This document shows, in pieces, positions 23,962 through 25,645 of a stretch of DNA of 25,645 nt. The number at the start of each line of letters is the position of its first letter. The stretch's first letter is position 1. The position numbers were made by a program, and so were the translations under genes. The DNA comes from an uncultured Steroidobacter sp. GTDB lineage: Bacteria; Pseudomonadota; Gammaproteobacteria; Steroidobacterales; Steroidobacteraceae. Location of the stretch: the NCBI RefSeq assembly GCF_937958065.1, contig NZ_CALFXI010000083.1, positions 1-25,645 on the forward strand, given 5' to 3'. The notes beneath the pieces are model-generated. The model saw only the letters and a list, made by a program, of their open reading frames with translations, did not search any database and was not told the origin of the DNA.

Positions 23962-23978
23962 CCCCTGGCTGTCAGGGG
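23962..23978 (+). promoter_or_regulatory. Leader hairpin of rplM
   Basis: CCCCTG, loop GCTGT, CAGGGG, extendable by GC pairs around one bulged C. Ribosomal protein operon leaders are often autoregulatory; whether L13 or S9 binds this one is unknown. Confidence 0.4.
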
Positions 23979-24003
23979 CGCATAAGTTTTCCCGGAGATT
24001 TCA

Positions 24004-24432
24004 ATGAGTACCGTCTTCGCCAATGCGCAAACGGTCCGTCGTGACTGGTATGTGGTCGACGCGACCGGCAAGACCCTGGGCCGCCTGGCTTCGCAGGTCG
24101 CCTCGCGTCTGCGCGGCAAGCACAAGGCGGCTTACACGCCCAACTGCGACACCGGCGATCACATTGTCATCGTGAACGCGGGCAAGATCCGCGTCACCGG
24201 TCGCAAGCTGACGGACAAGTTCTACCATCACCACACCGGCTACATGGGTAACTTGAAGAGCACCAGCCTGGAAAAGCTGCTCGACAAGCACCCCGAGCGC
24301 GCCATCGAGTTCGCGGTCAAGGGCATGCTCCCGAAGAACCCGCTCGGTCGCAAGATGTTCAAGAAGCTGCACGTGTTCGCGGGTGACACCCACCCCCACA
24401 GCGCGCAGCAGCCGAAGGCGCTCGAGATCTAA
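24004..24432 (+). CDS. rplM: 50S ribosomal protein L13
   Basis: A 142-aa L13, same length as E. coli. Visible: RDWYVVDATGKTLGRLAS, ASRLRGKHKAAYTPN, GDHIVIVNAGKIRVTGRKL, the DKFYHHHTGYMG loop, and KGMLPKNPLGRKMFKKLHVF. It binds 23S rRNA early in 50S assembly. The gene heads the conserved rplM-rpsI operon. Confidence 0.99.
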   Translation: MSTVFANAQTVRRDWYVVDATGKTLGRLASQVASRLRGKHKAAYTPNCDTGDHIVIVNAGKIRVTGRKLTDKFYHHHTGYMGNLKSTSLEKLLDKHPERAIEFAVKGMLPKNPLGRKMFKKLHVFAGDTHPHSAQQPKALEI

Positions 24433-24453
24433 TTCTTAAGGTACGTATCCAGC

Positions 24454-24846
24454 ATGGCCACCTCGACCAACTACGGCACCGGCCGCCGCAAGACTTCCAC
24501 CGCCCGCGTGTTCCTGCGCAAGGGCAGCGGCATCATCAACGTGAACTCGCGCTCGCTCGATGAGTTCTTCGGCCGCAAGACCGCGCGCATGATCGTGCGT
24601 CAGCCGCTGGAAGCCGTGAACCTGGACAAGAACTTCGACGTCGAAGTGACGGTCAAGGGCGGCGGCATCACCGGCCAGGCCGGCGCGATCCGCCACGGCC
24701 TGACCCGTGCGTTGATCGAGTACGACGAGACCCTGCGCAAGCCGCTGCGCGACGCCGGTTACGTGACCCGCGACGCCCGCGAAGTCGAGCGTAAGAAGGT
24801 CGGCTTCCGCAAGGCGCGTCGCGGTACCCAGTTCTCGAAGCGCTAA
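24454..24846 (+). CDS. rpsI: 30S ribosomal protein S9
   Basis: A 130-aa S9, full length. Visible: YGTGRRKTSTARVFLRKGSG, GGGITGQAGAIRHGLTRAL and the C-terminal GFRKARRGTQFSKR tail, whose last Arg reaches the tRNA in the P site. It lies 21 bases after rplM with TAAGG upstream, and is followed after 27 bases by tRNA-Gln, probably on the same transcript. Confidence 0.99.
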   Translation: MATSTNYGTGRRKTSTARVFLRKGSGIINVNSRSLDEFFGRKTARMIVRQPLEAVNLDKNFDVEVTVKGGGITGQAGAIRHGLTRALIEYDETLRKPLRDAGYVTRDAREVERKKVGFRKARRGTQFSKR

Positions 24847-24873
24847 GCTTCCCCAGTCTCATTTGGAGGATTT

Positions 24874-24947
24874 TGGGGGATCGTCTAGCGGTAGGACTAC
24901 GGACTCTGACTCCGTCAACCTAGGTTCGAATCCTAGTCCCCCAACCA
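24874..24947 (+). tRNA. tRNA-Gln (anticodon CUG)
   Basis: Acceptor stem TGGGGGA/TCCCCCA, D stem GTC/GAC, anticodon stem ACGGA/TCCGT with loop CTCTGAC (anticodon CTG, reads CAG), and T arm CTAGG-TTCGAAT-CCTAG. The CCA end is encoded (24945-24947). The U1-A72 pair is typical of tRNA-Gln. Confidence 0.97.
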
Positions 24948-24952
24948 ACCAG

Positions 24953-24985
24953 CAAAGCCCGCCTCTCGGCGGGCTTTGTTTTTTT
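24953..24985 (+). terminator. Intrinsic terminator after tRNA-Gln
   Basis: An 11-bp stem (CAAAGCCCGCC / GGCGGGCTTTG) with loop TCTC followed by seven T residues. It ends the rplM-rpsI-tRNA transcript. Confidence 0.95.
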
Positions 24986-25080
24986 GCGGATGTGTGCGGG
25001 CCCGTTCAATCCTCCCCGGCACCGCGACGCACGCCGTCGCTCCGCTTCGCTCGCGCTGACGCGCGCGACTTTGCTGTACA

Positions 25081-25276
25081 TTGCGCTGCGCAGTCCTGCT
25101 CCGCGCAAGCCCAGGGTGTACATCCATGTACACCCGCTCGGCGGAGCGAAGCAGTGCTTCGCTGAAAGACACCGCCGAGCCCCTGTAGCTGCCAATGGAC
25201 CAACATCCCTGTTGGATCCATTTGCCGGGGAGAACATCCCTCCCCCAGGCGCTGCCTACAGCGCTGCTGTGGCAGC
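25081..25276 (-). other. Stem-loop cluster; possible CsrA/RsmA-binding RNA
   Basis: Consecutive structures: 25081-25108 (TTGCGC/GCGCAA), 25114-25135 (GGGTGTACAT, CC, ATGTACACCC), 25136-25180 (9-bp outer stem GCTCGGCGG/CCGCCGAGC around 8-bp AGCGAAGC/GCTTCGCT), 25194-25222 (12 bp with one bulge, loop TCCC), 25227-25245 (GGGGAG/CTCCCC) and 25251-25276 (11 bp with one bulge). On the minus strand, three loops carry GGATGT and the first carries two GGA. The CsrA SELEX consensus is RUACARGGAUGU; the 25114-25135 hairpin matches 11 of 12 positions. No promoter or U-run terminator was recognised for a minus-strand RNA, so this is a hypothesis. Confidence 0.4.
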
Positions 25277-25415
25277 CGAGCTTTTTCGGAGCGGGCAGTC
25301 GACGTCGAGTTTCCACTCAGCAGCCATTCAATATTTTTTTACCTAGCGCTGGACCGGAGCTGGGCCGTACTGGATGAGGGGTCTGAGCCGGCATCGGGAG
25401 ACATTGGCCTTCACA

Positions 25416-25555
25416 GGAGATTCGTCTTCTTCCGATGCTCTCGAACACCGCTGTGGGGAGCATGGCCACTGAACCGGAGCAGATGCGCCGTGCACGGATG
25501 AGAGTGCGAACCGCACGGGCGGGAGATTGGCCGCCTCTTGATGCTCTCGAACGCC
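25416..25555. repeat. Pair of 34-base direct repeats, period 106
   Basis: 25416-25449 and 25522-25555 share GGAGATT at one end and GATGCTCTCGAAC at the other, with 26 of 34 positions identical by eye. Period 106 is out of frame, which argues against coding. Origin unknown. Confidence 0.55.
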
Positions 25556-25645
25556 ACGAACGTAGCGGCATCGCCAGGGGTGGGTATCTCCTCCCGGCAG
25601 CTTTGCGGTACAGGGACGGGACCGCAACAGCAGGGCTCATCAGCA

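Larger units (their letters stand above)
24986..25645. other. Right-edge region without a convincing gene
   Basis: Open frames exist on both strands, but none shows a family or good start, and the repeats within them are spaced by 106 bases, which breaks any reading frame. The region instead holds a dense cluster of stem-loops (25024-25276), a short AT-rich patch (25327-25341) and a 34-base repeat pair (25416-25555). No tRNA fragment duplication, integrase or transposase is visible. Confidence 0.6.

Noticed and set aside
24863..25165. Open frame running through tRNA-Gln and its terminator
   Set aside because: It would need a TTG start and would code through a tRNA and an intrinsic terminator.
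25275..25341. T-run at 25333-25340 as a plus-strand terminator
   Set aside because: No adjacent stable hairpin directly precedes the T residues.
25317..25640. Minus-strand frames of 94-107 aa at the right edge
   Set aside because: No family, poor composition, and the 34-base repeats inside are out of frame with each other.
24925..25645. tRNA-Gln as an integration site of a mobile element
   Set aside because: No duplicated tRNA 3' end and no integrase is visible in the remaining sequence; the window ends too soon to be certain.

Overview
The window looks like a core chromosomal stretch of a GC-rich gammaproteobacterium. Gene content and order point to the Xanthomonadales / Nevskiales / Steroidobacter side of the class. 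The clues are the maf-rng-yhdP-nitrilase-tldD order, a long-type purC, a Crp/Clp-type regulator, Coq7 as the ubiquinone hydroxylase, and djlA next to rpe. This placement is an inference from gene families, not a measured phylogeny. No insertion sequence, phage module or CRISPR array was seen.

Left part (1-2232): about 300 bases with no supportable gene, a soluble Hanks-type Ser/Thr kinase on the minus strand, and, divergently, a protein fusing a SpoIIAA/STAS-like domain to a macro domain. Next comes a plus-strand operon (2375-10887): maf, rng (RNase G), yhdP (AsmA-like phospholipid transport protein), a nitrilase-family amidase and tldD. A 75-aa two-helix membrane protein (10964-11191) follows. 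Facing it on the minus strand are an ExeA-type AAA+ ATPase fused to an FHA domain, then purK and purE (four-base overlap) and yjgA/darP.

Middle part (14989-20403): pmbA/tldE (partner of TldD) abuts a YihY/BrkB membrane protein tail to tail with no gap. A BtuF-like metal/cobalamin-binding fold lacking a signal peptide overlaps the 3' end of an orphan membrane histidine kinase, which lies just downstream of purC.

Right part (20575-25645): djlA-rpe, a bidirectional-looking terminator, a Crp-family regulator with an unusual polyacidic tail, coq7, then rplM-rpsI followed by tRNA-Gln(CUG) and a strong intrinsic terminator. The last ~660 bases have no convincing gene. They hold a dense run of near-perfect stem-loops, and when read on the minus strand several of these present GGAUGU loops resembling the CsrA/RsmA binding consensus. 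A pair of 34-base repeats lies further right.

Themes across the window: purine synthesis (purE, purK, purC), RNA and ribosome maturation (rng, yjgA, rplM, rpsI), envelope homeostasis (yhdP, djlA, yihY), the TldD/TldE protease, and several signalling proteins. Several genes (maf, purE, pmbA, coq7) have a -10-like box 6-8 bases before the start codon and no Shine-Dalgarno, suggesting leaderless mRNAs.
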